A stretch of DNA of 64,000 bases, taken from the NCBI GenBank assembly GCA_012861695.1, contig JAAOOA010000002.1:23869303-23933302 (forward strand), written 5' to 3'. This DNA is from Trematomus loennbergii. Taxonomy: Eukaryota; Chordata; Actinopteri; Perciformes; Nototheniidae. Below the pieces are notes generated by a model, which ran no database searches, had not been told where the DNA came from, and saw only the letters and a program-made list of their open reading frames with translations. Positions 13,612 through 59,547 of the stretch are shown in pieces (the first letter of the stretch is position 1; the number at the start of each line of letters is the position of its first letter). A program made the translations under genes and the position numbers.

Positions 13612-13673
13612 TCATTGACAGTTGGATGTCACCAACTGCTAGCTAGCAGTTGGTGACATCCAACTGTCAATGA
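13612..13673. repeat. Perfect 62-bp palindrome (31-bp arms, no spacer)
   Basis: The sequence is its own reverse complement around a centre between 13,642 and 13,643 (core TGCTAGCTAGCA). Pairing is complete from 13,612 to 13,673 and breaks at 13,611/13,674. It lies about 0.4 kb upstream of the cluh start codon. Confidence 0.95.
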
Positions 13674-13920
13674 ACCTCCATACTTCAGCTCACTGACCAA
13701 ATTATTATATACAGCTATAGCTTGATTAACCTGCTTGGGGATTTATATGTATACTGTGAAGCATTGTCCATATTAAGTAAAATAAAATAGAATTGAGTTA
13801 TTCCCACAGGAAGTTTTTCTCTGTTTAATCCCTCCACCATCATAAAGTGAGATCAATCGACCCTTCAAAGATACATCATTTCTATTTTTACCCTTATGGT
13901 AACTTCAATACTTAGTAAAA

Positions 13921-13976
13921 TGAATACTTAAAATATTTTTTAAGTATTCATTTCCTGTTTTTACAAACAGGAAATG
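13921..13976. repeat. Two adjoining short hairpins
   Basis: The first hairpin (13,921-13,950) has 13-bp arms (TGAATACTTAAAA and its complement) with a 4-nt loop. The second (13,949-13,976) has 12-bp arms (CATTTCCTGTTT and its complement) with loop TTAC. They overlap by two bases. Function unknown; they may be remnants of a small foldback element. Confidence 0.8.
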
Positions 13977-14971
13977 TTGAAGCACTTCCACCCTGGTATG
14001 AAATAAAACACATCTATTTTGTCCTCCGAAAACAAATAGTCTCTCCCAGAAGGCTCACATTAACATTGATCCTTTACTTTTTTCCTATCATTATATAATG
14101 AACGAGTTCAGAGCAATCTATTCCTCACTACCTAACAAAGACCCAATTTGGGCTTGAAACATACTTTCTGTCAATGTATTAAAGCTGCGGACATGTTGCA
14201 GGGTGAATATACAAGTGTTATGACTCCTTTGGGAGATAAAAGCTCCTTCTCATACAACATAATACTGAGAATATGTGTGTGGCCTGAGAGCAGATTTTTA
14301 CATTTTCTCCAATTGCTTTTTACTCATCTGATAATGAAGTAGTACATTGTACATATCTTAAAGGCAATAATAGTCTTTTTCAGAACACTGAATTGCTGTA
14401 GAGAATGGAAAGAGCTCATTAAAATATATTTTAGTACCATTTATTTTACACCCCGAACCATGTATAAATCATGCAACATTATTTTGTTATATCATTTAAT
14501 TTGTTGTTGTCAACACAAGAAAATAATTGCGATAAAAAAAATCCAGCTCCACATTAGGGCTCAAATAATTGATTGTTTGAATGAGGTTCTGGCTAACAAT
14601 TATTAATTATTTAATCAACTATTGTTTGGTCTATTAAATGTAAGAAAATTAGGAAAAATGCCCTTCCCAGTTTCTGTAACTACAAGGTGATGTCTTTAAA
14701 TGTTTTGTCAGTCCAAACCCAAGAAATGTTAAGTTTTATAAGAAAAAAAAACAAGGAAAAGCATTAAATCATCATGATTTAGAGGCTGAAAACAGATTTT
14801 TGTATGAAAAGTTGTTTCAATGATTAATCAAATATATTGCCCGGTGTACTTCATATTTCAATGAAAAGGAAAATAATTTAATTGAACCACCTGCAAAAAA
14901 GGAGTTAGAATTTCTCTGGCAAACTTTAAAGCAACAATAACGAGCAGACAGCAGACTACACAATCCTTCAT

Positions 14972-14977
14972 TTTATT
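14972..14977 (-). terminator. ccdc92b: Candidate poly(A) signal for ccdc92b
   Basis: AATAAA on the minus strand (TTTATT on plus), followed on the minus strand by GATTGTGTAGTCTGCTGTC-like GT-rich sequence. It would give a 3' UTR of about 3.2 kb. Other hexamers exist nearby, so this is one candidate. Confidence 0.3.
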
Positions 14978-17900
14978 CCAATGAAGTGTACAGTAGATCA
15001 ATATAGGAAGCAACACAGTATATGCGGTAATCAGTCAACAGTTTATGCTCACCCGAGGACCAAACCACCATTCAACGACCCAGAGCCATGTCTCCATGTT
15101 GGGTGCATTATTGCTAGAGACCACATAACACGTCAAACAAGATGCTTCATGGTGCCGCATTAAGTCCACAGACATGTTTCTCTAGGATGCTAAATAAAAT
15201 GATTGGACCTCAGCCAGGAGAGGAAGAAGCTGCTGACATTTGTTAATACTATGAGGATTAGGGTTATTATAAAGGCGTTCAGAAAGATGGAAGACGTTAA
15301 AAAGTTTAAAACAAAATCAGGCGATGAAGATTTTCTCTATTCAGCTGAAATATTCATGACATCCTTTTTAAGGCATCACACCATTCGTCTTCATTTTAGT
15401 TTCAGTGTTGGGCCTCTTTGGAGCATTAGCATTTTCCCTCAAAGCAGACAAACAATCTCTGGAGCTGCATTCAGCAACCTGAATGTTGATGTTTAATCAA
15501 AGTTGTAACATAGTACCAAAGTATCGCTAACATGTTTGACATTAGGGTATGCAGGATGTCAACTTATTATGAATAGAGGTGATTGTTAATCTATCGGTGA
15601 GTTTAATCTACCTGCTGTTTGTTTGGATGACATGGAGTGAAGAAGTCTAACAGTCTCAGTTCAGGAAAATAAAATCAGTTTTCAACCAGACAGCTTTGTA
15701 CTTTTATCCCCTGCCGTCTCAATAAACTTGAGGAAGAATAGTGCACACATTCATGCTTATGGGTACCAGCTGAGAAGAGAATGAAAACCTTTGTCACATT
15801 TGCATTTTCACAAACAGGCTACATTTTCACCCAAGCAGTCTCATGTGGCATAAACATATGCCCTTTTGCTTAAAACTGCTTCACATGCACGCACCACTGA
15901 TTCCTCACTTAAATATGGCTCCCATAAAGTGTAACATATCAATAATAATTTAAAGATTCAGCAGTGACAATCAACAAAAACAATTAATTTGACAATTCAG
16001 AAAAATATTAAGCAACACATACTGAGCTCAACTATTACAAAATACAAAGTTAAACAATCATAAAATCTAATTTCATACCTCAAGTGTCCTTAAACTGGCT
16101 GACGTGACATACTAATAATATAAATATATTGATATATTGCTTTGTTGAGGTTACACTGCTTAAACATAATGATAAACTTTTAATCAGTAGCTGCAGAAGG
16201 CAAGAAAAGCCTCACAGCAACTAAACACAATTAAATTCATTCTTGCAGGAAGGCTCATTCAAAGACACTGATGCTAAGTTGAGTCATGGCTCAAGAATTA
16301 ATCAACTGTGACACAGCTTCAAAATAACTGAGGTGCCACATTATATAGAGTAATAGAGTTTATATGCAAATCCCAAAGAGTCTTATAAAAGGGTTTCTGA
16401 AACAAAAGGGCACAACACTTTACTTAGAAATGTTCCACACTGTATTTCTAATATCCACAGCTCCTCTATTATAAGGCATTCATTACATAAGGGTACTGAA
16501 TGGAGAAAAGAAAAATAAATAACTTTAAAAAGTATTTCCTACATTAAAATATAGTAGTTTAAAGTGATAATTTGATCCTATACTGCTTTGTTTTCAAGTT
16601 GCTATTCGCTCATTGTAACGCTAGGGGCCACCATATGCATGTGTTTTGATACACACACACTGCCTGCCCTCATGTACAGTACACAGTCACTAGGTGTTCA
16701 TCTTGGGTGTGTAAAAGGGAAAAAGGAACAGAATGCAGATAGAAAATGTCAATCCACTTAAAAAACACACATAAACCTGCAGTCAAGTTTGTGATTATCT
16801 GTTTTGCCTGAGGGGAAAAAAGAAACCCCAACAAAATAGCCGAACACAAACTAGTTGAAGAAGTAGTGCTGTGTGTGTTTAGTTAGTACACACACCACAC
16901 CTGAGTCTAACGCATGGTTCAACACGTCACAATCTGTTTATAGAAAGCAGTTACTGCAGACAAATAAAACAGCGTTTATGTGCCTCTGTGTGTATATTTT
17001 AATAGTGTAAGACGGAAAGTTTACACGTGGCCAAAATTACTGTCTGATCTGTCCTCCACCGATCCAATGCACTTACAGAAACGCAAATAAAACAGGTTTT
17101 GTCAAAGTATAAAGTGATTACTTTTTAACAGCTGCTTTAATAACCACATTTCAAGTTGTGAACGTTGAATGTTCACATTTTTGACATGAAGTTTTTTTCT
17201 TTTCAAATAGACCTAGAGTCTAAAATAAAGTATTATTGATCTATGGGCAACAGCAAGGACTATAGTTAGTAGTTCAAATTGTACCAAGTGTTAGTTTAGT
17301 TGCACCAAGGAAAGCTAACTGAAGCGTAATTATCTGCAGTTAAAGCCATGAACACTGATTTTAAACAGATTTACAGTCACTGTTGGCAGGGCTCGTGTCA
17401 AATCTGTTTCTAAAAAATATTTGTTTCCTGAAGCGTTGCTCTCTGTTGTTGGGTTTACAATAACGTACAGACGGAGATAAGCGGTCCAGGTTAGGGCAAA
17501 CGACAGGTTCTGGTTCATTTAAAAAAAAAAAAAAAAATGGTTGGGGATATTGCTGACAACACCCAAGTTGTGTCCTTATAAATAAATTGTCATGGAAACC
17601 TACTGGAAAGGTATAAATATGTGTAATAAAGATAGAACTGATCTACTGTTTTATTGGAAGTTAATCGACTGTCCTTTGTATTTATACTCTTTGTATTATC
17701 ACAGGAACACACCTCCTTTCAGTCAACATTTTTTCACCAGGAGGACTCGAACATACCGCTTCAGATATGTCAGCTGTGCCTCAGTTAGGGGCCAAACAAA
17801 TGTTTGGTCACATTTGATTTATGGTAGGCCTTGAAAGCTCACAGCTGGTTGGGCTTGTAGTCCTTCTAAAATGGCCGCTCACCATCAACAAAGATCCAAA

Positions 17901-18199
17901 AGGGGTGGCTTTGAAATAAGGCCCCACAGTATACTGAGCATGTGACACCAGTGTAAACAGATAATTAATCTAAAACTGACTTAAAGTGACACTTTCTGAG
18001 TTTTCTTTGCAAGTTATTTAGGGTTATATCAAAGTCCATTTAAAAAAAGTGACTACAATAAGTGTAATATAATAATTAATGAGCTAAAACCAGTCGCAGT
18101 ATCAATTCAGTCAAGGTGCAGAACAGTTACCAGCATTAACAGTCTCAGATGATCATAGAGTGATCAAACTGCAGTTTAAAGTGCAGGCTTTAGTACTCG

Positions 18200-29571
<11,372 letters not shown>

Positions 29572-30120
29572 CTTTTAATACGTGTTAAGTGCCAAAATCG
29601 ACTAAATATGGTTAGCAGCTGTTATAAGAGCGTCCTCGGATCCGGGCATGCTGGCCTCCACTGCTGCTCCAAATCCTGTGGGCTGCGGCATCCACCCAAA
29701 CACATGTTATCTGAAGCCTTAAAGCGCTTTTCAGCAGCATGTGACGCCGCTGCATCAGAGGACGGAGAGGCTGGAGCTGCGTAAAAATGCAAACCAGCTC
29801 GTTGCATGGCACCGCGCTCCTCCGGCGAAACCGCTCCCCGCTGCAACCCCGAGCAGCATCAGGAAGAGGAGGATTTGGAAACGCAAAAAACCCACCGATA
29901 AAGTGCGCAGATCATTATTATTTTGTTAACAATGAGCACCTTTTATTCTTCTTCCTCGTCCCCAGACTGAGGCATGGAGCTGCTGTGAACGGATGCTGAG
30001 CTGGGGATGATGAAAACAAGAGACCGTGAGCAGAACACGCGAGATCATCGTACGACACAGACTAAAGACAGCTGATTGGAGGAGCAGCCGCCTCCACCAC
30101 CCCCCAACCCCCTCCATCAG
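29572..30120 (-). promoter_or_regulatory. ccdc92b: CpG-rich putative promoter and untranslated exon 1 of ccdc92b
   Basis: This stretch is distinctly GC- and CpG-richer than its AT-rich surroundings, and lies directly upstream of the predicted untranslated exon. No TATA box was recognised. The start site is not determined. Confidence 0.4.
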
Positions 30121-33100
30121 CTGCACCCTCACCCTGAAGAGGATCAATATAAAGCAAGGGAAATCCAATACTGTTATAAGTCATTGGAAAACAAAGGACA
30201 GAATTGAAATACAATAAAATACAAGGTGACCTGTACATGTGGTTTACTTACTGTAATTCAGTCGACTATAAGACTGTTGGTGTGATTTTACATTCTGGCT
30301 GTGTTGGAAAAGGGTCCTGATTTCCAAAGTAAAAGTACAAAAGTATTATTATGAAAATGTACAAAATGTTAAAGTACTCATTGTGCACAATGATGATCCA
30401 TTATAATATATAATGTAAATTTAGATAATAGTACACTTCTGCATTATACCATATTGTATAGGCTACGTACAAAGAAACTAGTGATATATATATATATATA
30501 TATAGTAGTGGACTAAAAAGTATAACATTTGAATCTGACATGTAGTGGAGAAGAAGTATAAAGTAGCATTAATGGAAATACTCAAAAAAAAGTAATATGT
30601 CAAAAAATAACTGATGTACAATACTTAGATGTACTTAGTTACTTAACACCACTGCATTCTGGTAACAATACTTTTACAATAAGGAGCATGGTTCACTCCA
30701 CCGCTATTTAGTATTCATAAGTATTTATTAGTCTAGACTTGACCTTTTTGACTTGAGTATTGCTCATTACATAAACCTAAAAGCTGCTTAAAGATGTCAG
30801 ACAAATGAACGGAAAACCTTCTGCATGTGTCAATGACAGAAAAACACATTGTTGTTCTTGTGTTTATTTTTTATTTTTACATTGAACAAAAAATGTTAAT
30901 ATATAAACATATAAATTGGAGCTTTAATTACAAAACAATCAGCCAAAACATGAAAAAATAAAAGCTGTTATATTACAATTCAAGGCATAATTCAGTGAAC
31001 GTGACACTTTAATGCTTTGAGGAAAGACGAGGATTTTGCTTTCACAACCTTACAGGGTCTCGACTGTTTCAGTATTCGGATGTTTCAGGTCTTAGACATG
31101 AGGCACAGTGTCAATAGTCTTCACTGTTGTTATGAATTTCCTTTTTCATACTTAACAATAGACAATATTTCACCAACCACCAGAAAGTTAAAAAGAGAAG
31201 CATATAAATGAACAAGCAACGGCATAAAACTGGTATGATTTGTTGGGTGTGATAAAGAATCAGATTCTGGGAGATCAATGCAGTCAACATTAACTGTGTA
31301 TAATGAGAAATATGAGGGGATATGGCAACACAACTTAAGAACTGCTGCCACTTTCTCCTAAAATGTTCTTGTGTTCACTACCCACAAATATAACACCATA
31401 TAATAATCCTGCGGCCTGGGGCCAATCATAATTTAAAGTTCAGACTTCATTGCTATATTTCATCTCAATTCCTAAAAAGCACAACATCGTGTATAATTCC
31501 AATTCCAATACAACTTTTAAACATTCACAAATATGAGCTCAGTTGTGAGAAGGAACTTCAAATTTCAACAGGTGTCTTCACTACAAACAAAAATTAAAGC
31601 TGCCTGAAGCATTGAAAAATAATTAAAAAAAACAAAATTGCAAATCCACATTCACAATATAATTTCACAAGGCAGTTACTTTTGATCCTAATATCAATCA
31701 CGACAACAATAATCAAAATGTAACTGTCTCCCTCCGAATCAGTGCCATTTCTTTAGTGAATTGATGTCTTAATTTTAACGTTGACAAAGATTTAAAGGCT
31801 GTGTTTGTGTCATTTTGTGAGCTATATTTACAACATGTTTCTCAGCATGATCCTCTAGGTCATTATGTTTGCAATGTGATTGGACAGGTTGGATTTAGGT
31901 GTTTGAACATGATCGGTTCAAAATGACTATGAGCTTCCTCCATTGGACGTTAGTTAATGTAAATATAAGACCCACATCGGCACAGTGCCTCGCAAACAAC
32001 ACCACTCACGCAATCATGTCAGTTTCACTATAATCAAAACATTCAATAACTTAATAACAAAAATACCCCCAAAACAATGATTTCACGCAGAAAACCACAA
32101 AGCAAAACATAAATTGCTGCAGATTGTTTCATGCCGTATGAGCACTGGGATGCTGTGAATAGTGGTTAGAGCAGCTGTGTGTGAGGTTTGCTGTAATCAC
32201 AGATCTCAAGACCAGGATTGATTTCTGTATTTCTTCAGGCATATAAGAGGCAGGAGGCCCACGTCTACAAAGACGTTACAAAACAAAGACACCTCAGATG
32301 TTCTTGAGAGTGGATGTGGAGGAGTGTGCTGTCCCCTAAAGGACAAATGAAGAAAAACATCTCCGCCTGTCTGAAAACTCCTACGGCAAACTCACTTCAC
32401 CACGAACGCCATATATTAAAAACATTAAAAATTTGTGTCAGTATCTTGGAGCAATTCTTATAGTCATTCAGCTTGTACTGTTTCCATTTCACAGGTTTCA
32501 AGGAGTGAAAAATACAGCAGATTATATTTTAAGATTCTTTGTCTTTTATTATGCTGCTGTACCAAAAACAATAAAGATTTATCTTATGTACGACTTATTT
32601 TTTGCTGTTTGGTTCATGATTTCTTATTTACCTTTCCTATTTTAATACAATTTGGCAAAAGCATTCACAACCTTAAAGGTGGGGTAGGTAATTTTGGAGA
32701 AACCAGCTCGAGTGCGCTAGAATTTGAAAATACACAGCCGGAATAAATCTGCTACTTCCTTACAGAGCCCCTCCTCCAACACACACAAACGCGCACATGA
32801 CCAATGAGGGCACGAGATAAGTTTGTGCACAGATGGAAGGCTGACAGGCAGGTAGGCCATCCAGTTATTTTAGCCGGGCCGGCTAAAATGATTGGTCGTA
32901 CTTTTTACAGTACTACGGCTTCCACAGATGACATTTTTTAATGGATTTATGGAATATAACAAAAAGTGTATCTTGAGCAGATTTCTCAAACTTACCTACC
33001 CACCATTAAGTGTTTGGCTACAATATAACAAGCTGTACTGCATTTTGTGATCGATCCTGATCTGTTTTATGTATGTTACTTCAAAGTATTCACCCTATTA

Positions 33101-33805
33101 CTGTTTCTATCCTGCTTGATATGCTTGCAGAGAAATACAGTTTTTATGTACAATTTTTTCTGCTTTAAAAAATAACTGAAAACTGACAGCAAACTTGTGT
33201 AAGAATGAGCCAAATCATTGTTAAAAGCTTTCTGAGGTATCAGGCAGTTTTCGGTAGAGGACGTGTTGGATAAAAAAAGAGAAATGAACTTTTGCGGAGA
33301 GAGATGTGAAAAAACAACAGTATCATATAATGTATAAATAAAATGTTATTGTTAAGATATTTTCTATGGAAATATAAAGGATTGTTTGCCGGTTTGTGTA
33401 ATGAACAGTGCGTCTTCACTTAAGCTACATTTTAGAACAGATTTAGCTTAAACACCCTGTGGGAAATAAGGCGTTGGATGTTGTTTTTCAAGGCATTACA
33501 TAAAAGAACCCTCCATTTACCATTAGTGAGCCACTACTGGCACATAGAGATGATTAAACCACACAGATACACAAGCCTACATTTAAAACAACAACTAAAT
33601 GTTTCTTTAACATATTGACCGGTGTAATCTGTGTTTGATGTCAGGACATTTAAGTACTACTTGTGTGCATGTACCTATACATTATCAGAGATTAAAAAAG
33701 ATTCCTAGCTTTAGGTATATTACACACAAGCTGCCAAATCTCAGCCACAGGGCGTTAACATACAATAATGAGTCTGTGTATTTATCATAATCCTTCCCCT
33801 CTTCT
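30121..33805. other. Gap between ccdc92b and tlcd2; likely includes the tlcd2 3' UTR
   Basis: A (TA)n run occurs at about 30,486-30,505. On the minus strand, overlapping AATAAA-type hexamers near 30,861-30,875 precede GT-containing sequence and could end a tlcd2 3' UTR of about 2.9 kb. MITE B copy 2 lies inside that interval. No coding frame stands out. Confidence 0.35.
32677..33005. mobile_element. TTAA-flanked MITE, family B, copy 2
   Basis: A 329-bp copy flanked by TTAA at 32,673-32,676 and 33,006-33,009, in the same orientation as copy 1. It lacks part of the right interior: the segment with GCACTTAAGATATTCATTGC in copy 1 is absent. Its last bases have diverged (ACCCACCA). If the tlcd2 3' UTR extends this far, the element is transcribed with it. 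Confidence 0.85.
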
Positions 33806-55602
<21,797 letters not shown>

Positions 55603-56020
55603 AGCTCAAAGGTTTGTTGAATGAAGACTTAAAATGCAACAATTGTCCCCAATGTGAGCGGTATCAACGCACGCGTCTTGTTGTCCAGCCAGAAAAAAGA
55701 CGAGACAATCACACCAGGGTATTTCCAATACCAATACCTCTCCGACTCAAAAAAAAACGTGTTTCTTCCACGGTTTTTGTCCAGAGAAAGAAAGCGTGGA
55801 CGTATGTTTGTGATATGTTTTCGGTGATAGTCCTAACAGAGAGAGCTGTGCAGCCACCGGTGTGCCCGGTGGAGGTGGGTGGGGAACGTCAGTGTGAAGC
55901 CGGGTGTACAGTTGTGAAACAGTTTTGTTGTAAAACCTCATCCCTGCTTGTGTAACTTTTGACATCAACAGAAAGGACTTCCCCGCCCTACTACAAAGGG
56001 GCGCGGCCGAGAGCACGTTC
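55603..56020 (-). promoter_or_regulatory. tlcd2: Putative tlcd2 promoter and 5' UTR
   Basis: This stretch upstream of the ATG is locally rich in CpG (around 55,840-56,010), in contrast to the AT-rich sequence beyond. No TATA box recognised; start site unknown. Confidence 0.35.
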
Positions 56021-57981
56021 TGTGTGTTGTGTTACCTTCAGGTGCTGTCGAAAATCCGTTCATCTGTTTTTTGTTGGGTGAACATTAAAGTAACCTGTCT
56101 TTGTGTTTTCTTGCATAACCATGATTACATGCAAACAATTAGACTAGAAAATAATAACTTGAGTCAGGGTTGGGAATTAATAAGTATTTGCTTCCTCTTC
56201 CTTTTCAAGTATTTTTGTTAAATATATAAATATTGTTGAATAGATAAATATTGTTTGACAATTTATAAAAATAAAATAAAAGACTGTGTTCTACCAATAC
56301 GGTATTCTGTTGTTTTTAATCGGTTCGCAATAGAGATGGAAAAGAGTTATATTCGACCAATTTTAATGAATAGTATTCTTCATAGTATACTTTTTATTTT
56401 TGTATTGTAATTGTTTTCTAATCCTTGTGTATGATATATGCTTTATATTGATTTAATCTCAATTAATATACTTGGCAGTAAAAAAACATTCTGATTCTGA
56501 TCAAATTAACTATAAGAAATAGTGAAAATAAATCAGTTGTAGAAGTAGAAGAGCGGCACAATTTTGTCAATTAATGTGCCACTTATTGAACAGGGGATTT
56601 TCAAACGTTTATTTAATCAAGTACAAGTTGTTGTTTTTTTCTTTTTTTATCCTAATGGGACTTGTAAGTCATTGTAAGGTCACAAAGTTTTTTAGAATAT
56701 TTCAAATCAAGCCAGAAGATACCCAGCACTGGTGAAGACACTCCTTTCCTAAAACGGGTTGGCCCTGACTGCAGCAGGGCTGGGATCAGTGATGAAGTCC
56801 CCTTCAGTTTAAAAGCCTGAAATACCTGTTGATAAAGTGAACATACCAAATAAAACCTGCCTAAAAGGATAGCCTTATCCTCCCTTTGATTTAATTTGAT
56901 TATACATTTCGAAATTATGTCCAAAAACACAAAATATACTTTTTATTGGACACTGCAGCTTGCTCATAAAAAATAAAAAATATAGTCAATTATTGTTTTA
57001 TTTTAGCACTTTTAACTTTGAGCTTGAATAAAAAAAACAGCTACCATGGTTTCGTTACGATGTATATGTCTTGCAGACATACCACAATGCACTACAAATT
57101 AGGATAGGACTAAGAAAGCTGAATTGAACGGAGAGCACTTGAAGGCAACATGCTTCTAACCTCTACCATTCACATTCATTTGTGGGAATAGTAGTTTATT
57201 ATACCTGCAAATAAAAAATAAAAAATATATCGCAGGACATGCTACTTTAAATCAGCAGAACACCTATCATACAGAAGTATTGTATAATATCATAATGTTT
57301 GACGGTACACCGTTCAATCTAAAGCCTGGCCATGAACGTGAATGACTCTTGAAATATTTGGTGCCACAGCGCCACCGTCCGCTTAAAGGTCAAACAACAC
57401 TATTCCACTCAGCTGACATCATTGTCAAGTCATTCTTATGTCAGCATGTGAATGTGTGTTTGGTCATAATAAAGCCTGTAGCCTAAATAGAAATTATAAG
57501 GGCCAATATTATCTGATGGTTGCGGGATTGGGATACACATTCTGTCAAGAAAAAACCTCTCTATCCTGTGCCGTACTATAATGGCTAGTTCATGTGTTGA
57601 ATACATAGACTGTTTATATAAAACATGGGAGTCAGTAGGAGGAATAAATAAACACAAAATTAAAGTTGAGAATAAAACAGAACACACATTATTATATATC
57701 TTAAATGTATCTCTGCATTTATTTTCACTTACATAATATATGTTTATTAATTTCTGTGTCTGTGCGTGTTTCAGACAATGTTGTTTTGCTTGGTAGCCTT
57801 AGCTAGCATCTTTTGTCTTCTGCTATGCTGATGTTAAATATGGAAAAATTGTCCCCACCACTGTTTCTAACAAAGTGAAGCCCATGGTAATGACAATGAA
57901 AACCCTCACAGATCAGTAGAAAGCATCGATTGATTAATAATGGGGATTTAATGCTTTGCTCAAAGGTTACAGTTACATGCA
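56021..57981. other. Intergenic, upstream of tlcd2
   Basis: AT-rich sequence between the tlcd2 promoter and the large transposon. I see no gene or clear repeat family here. Confidence 0.6.
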
Positions 57982-57990
57982 AAAACCCTG
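57982..57990 (+). repeat. Left target-site duplication
   Basis: AAAACCCTG, identical to 63,616-63,624. Confidence 0.9.
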
Positions 57991-58560
57991 ACCGCGGTGA
58001 AGTTAGTTTTAGGTTGGATATTCGACGGACATTCGCGGACCAGCCAGCAGCGTCAGTTTCCCCTGCTGCTGGCTGTATTACGACGGGGAGATCTTCTCCG
58101 CGAAACGAGGCTTTCACTTAGGGACCATCAACAAATGACTTTTCGATTACACAAGAAAAATGTTGTTTTTAATAAATCGACAGCTTCTCGATCGTGTGAA
58201 TGTGAAGCAAATTCACTCTAGAGCATACATTTTTGAACACACCTCTTTTTATTGCATTTTAATACTTTAAATATTTTATATTAATATTTTGATGGAAACA
58301 TTTGCTTATTTCTTCAATACCTTCCAGGTCATGTGACCTAATCACTCAAAATCAATGCTGGGTCAAATAACTACACTGGCTGCATAGGACACACCTCTTT
58401 TTATTGCATTTTAATACTTTAAATATTTTATATTCATATTTTGATGGAAGAATGAGCTTATTTCTTCAATACCTTCCAGGTCATGTGACCTAATCACTCA
58501 AAACCAATGCTGGGTCAAAGAACTACACTGGCTGCATAGGACACACCTCTTTTTATTGTA
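57991..58560 (+). repeat. Left terminal inverted repeat with 152-bp tandem units
   Basis: A terminal block of about 254 bp is followed by two full 152-bp units; the CACACCT marker recurs at 58,238, 58,390 and 58,542. A partial third unit dissolves into a short AGCTTA-rich stretch near 58,565-58,590. Each unit contains GGTCATGTGACCTAATCACT. Confidence 0.88.
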
Positions 58561-58837
58561 AATTAGCTTATTAGCTTAGCTTAGCTTATTTCTTCAATAT
58601 CTAATGACTCAAAATCACTTTCTGAATTGAATACTAGTCTGTACACAATAGAAACAGCTCTTTATATCGGATAATATTACATCCTCTATTTAATATTAAT
58701 ATTTCTATGGAAAATTCAGGGTTTTTCTATAGCTTCCCTGTCATGTGACCCAGTGATTAATGATCAGAAAGTAATACAAACAAGGCTACACAGGACACAT
58801 GTTTTACTAATCGTCATCATTGAGCACATTTCAAGTA

Positions 58838-59506
58838 TTACTTGCACAAAGGACATTTCCAATATCCTGTCTCTGCCTTTTTAAAGTCTCTGCTGTCCAT
58901 TGCCAGACACTGGGCATGGTACCATCGTTCACAGTCATCACACTGAATCTGTTGAAGTGAAAGAATAATGTATTTATATATTTGTAGCTTAGATTACCAT
59001 TCAGTTGTCTTAATACTCAAGTGTTAGTGAGGAATCAGCTAACACAATCATCTGGTCCTTAAAACCCACTGCCTGTGTTTTAACATGCTCTTGTTTTCTT
59101 TTCTTTTTTTTTTTTTGTTCTGTCTTTTAAATTGTTTTATTTAAGTATTCCAGTAATGTGTGTTGCATGTTTTAAATGTATTGTATTTACTTGTTTAAAA
59201 TTAAATGTGTTTTAGGTTGACTTTTAAAATCTGTCCAGGGACTACAGATGAAAAATAGCCTCTTGGCTAACTCTGGCACATTTACAGAGATGTTAATTAA
59301 TGTGCACTGTCCCTGTTAAATAAATGAATACATTAAAAAATAAATGTAGACATCACAATTCCACATTTTCTTCACAACAGCTCACCCAGTTTGTGATGGG
59401 AGATCCAGATCCTGGAGGCCTTAAGGCAGCACACATAGCACAATAAGTGTGCTCATCAAGGACTGAAACAAGATAACAATACATGTATGTCGGCTTCTAT
59501 ATACAT

Positions 59507-59547
<41 letters not shown>

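Larger units (their letters stand above)
13203..18199. other. Region between cluh and ccdc92b; probably contains the ccdc92b 3' UTR
   Basis: Both genes are on the minus strand, so this holds the cluh promoter and the end of ccdc92b. The part above about 14,950 may be a long 3' UTR: a minus-strand AATAAA at 14,972-14,977 is followed by GT-rich sequence. Other distinct objects are two hairpin structures at 13,612-13,673 and 13,921-13,976. No open frame here looks like a conserved protein. Confidence 0.4.
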
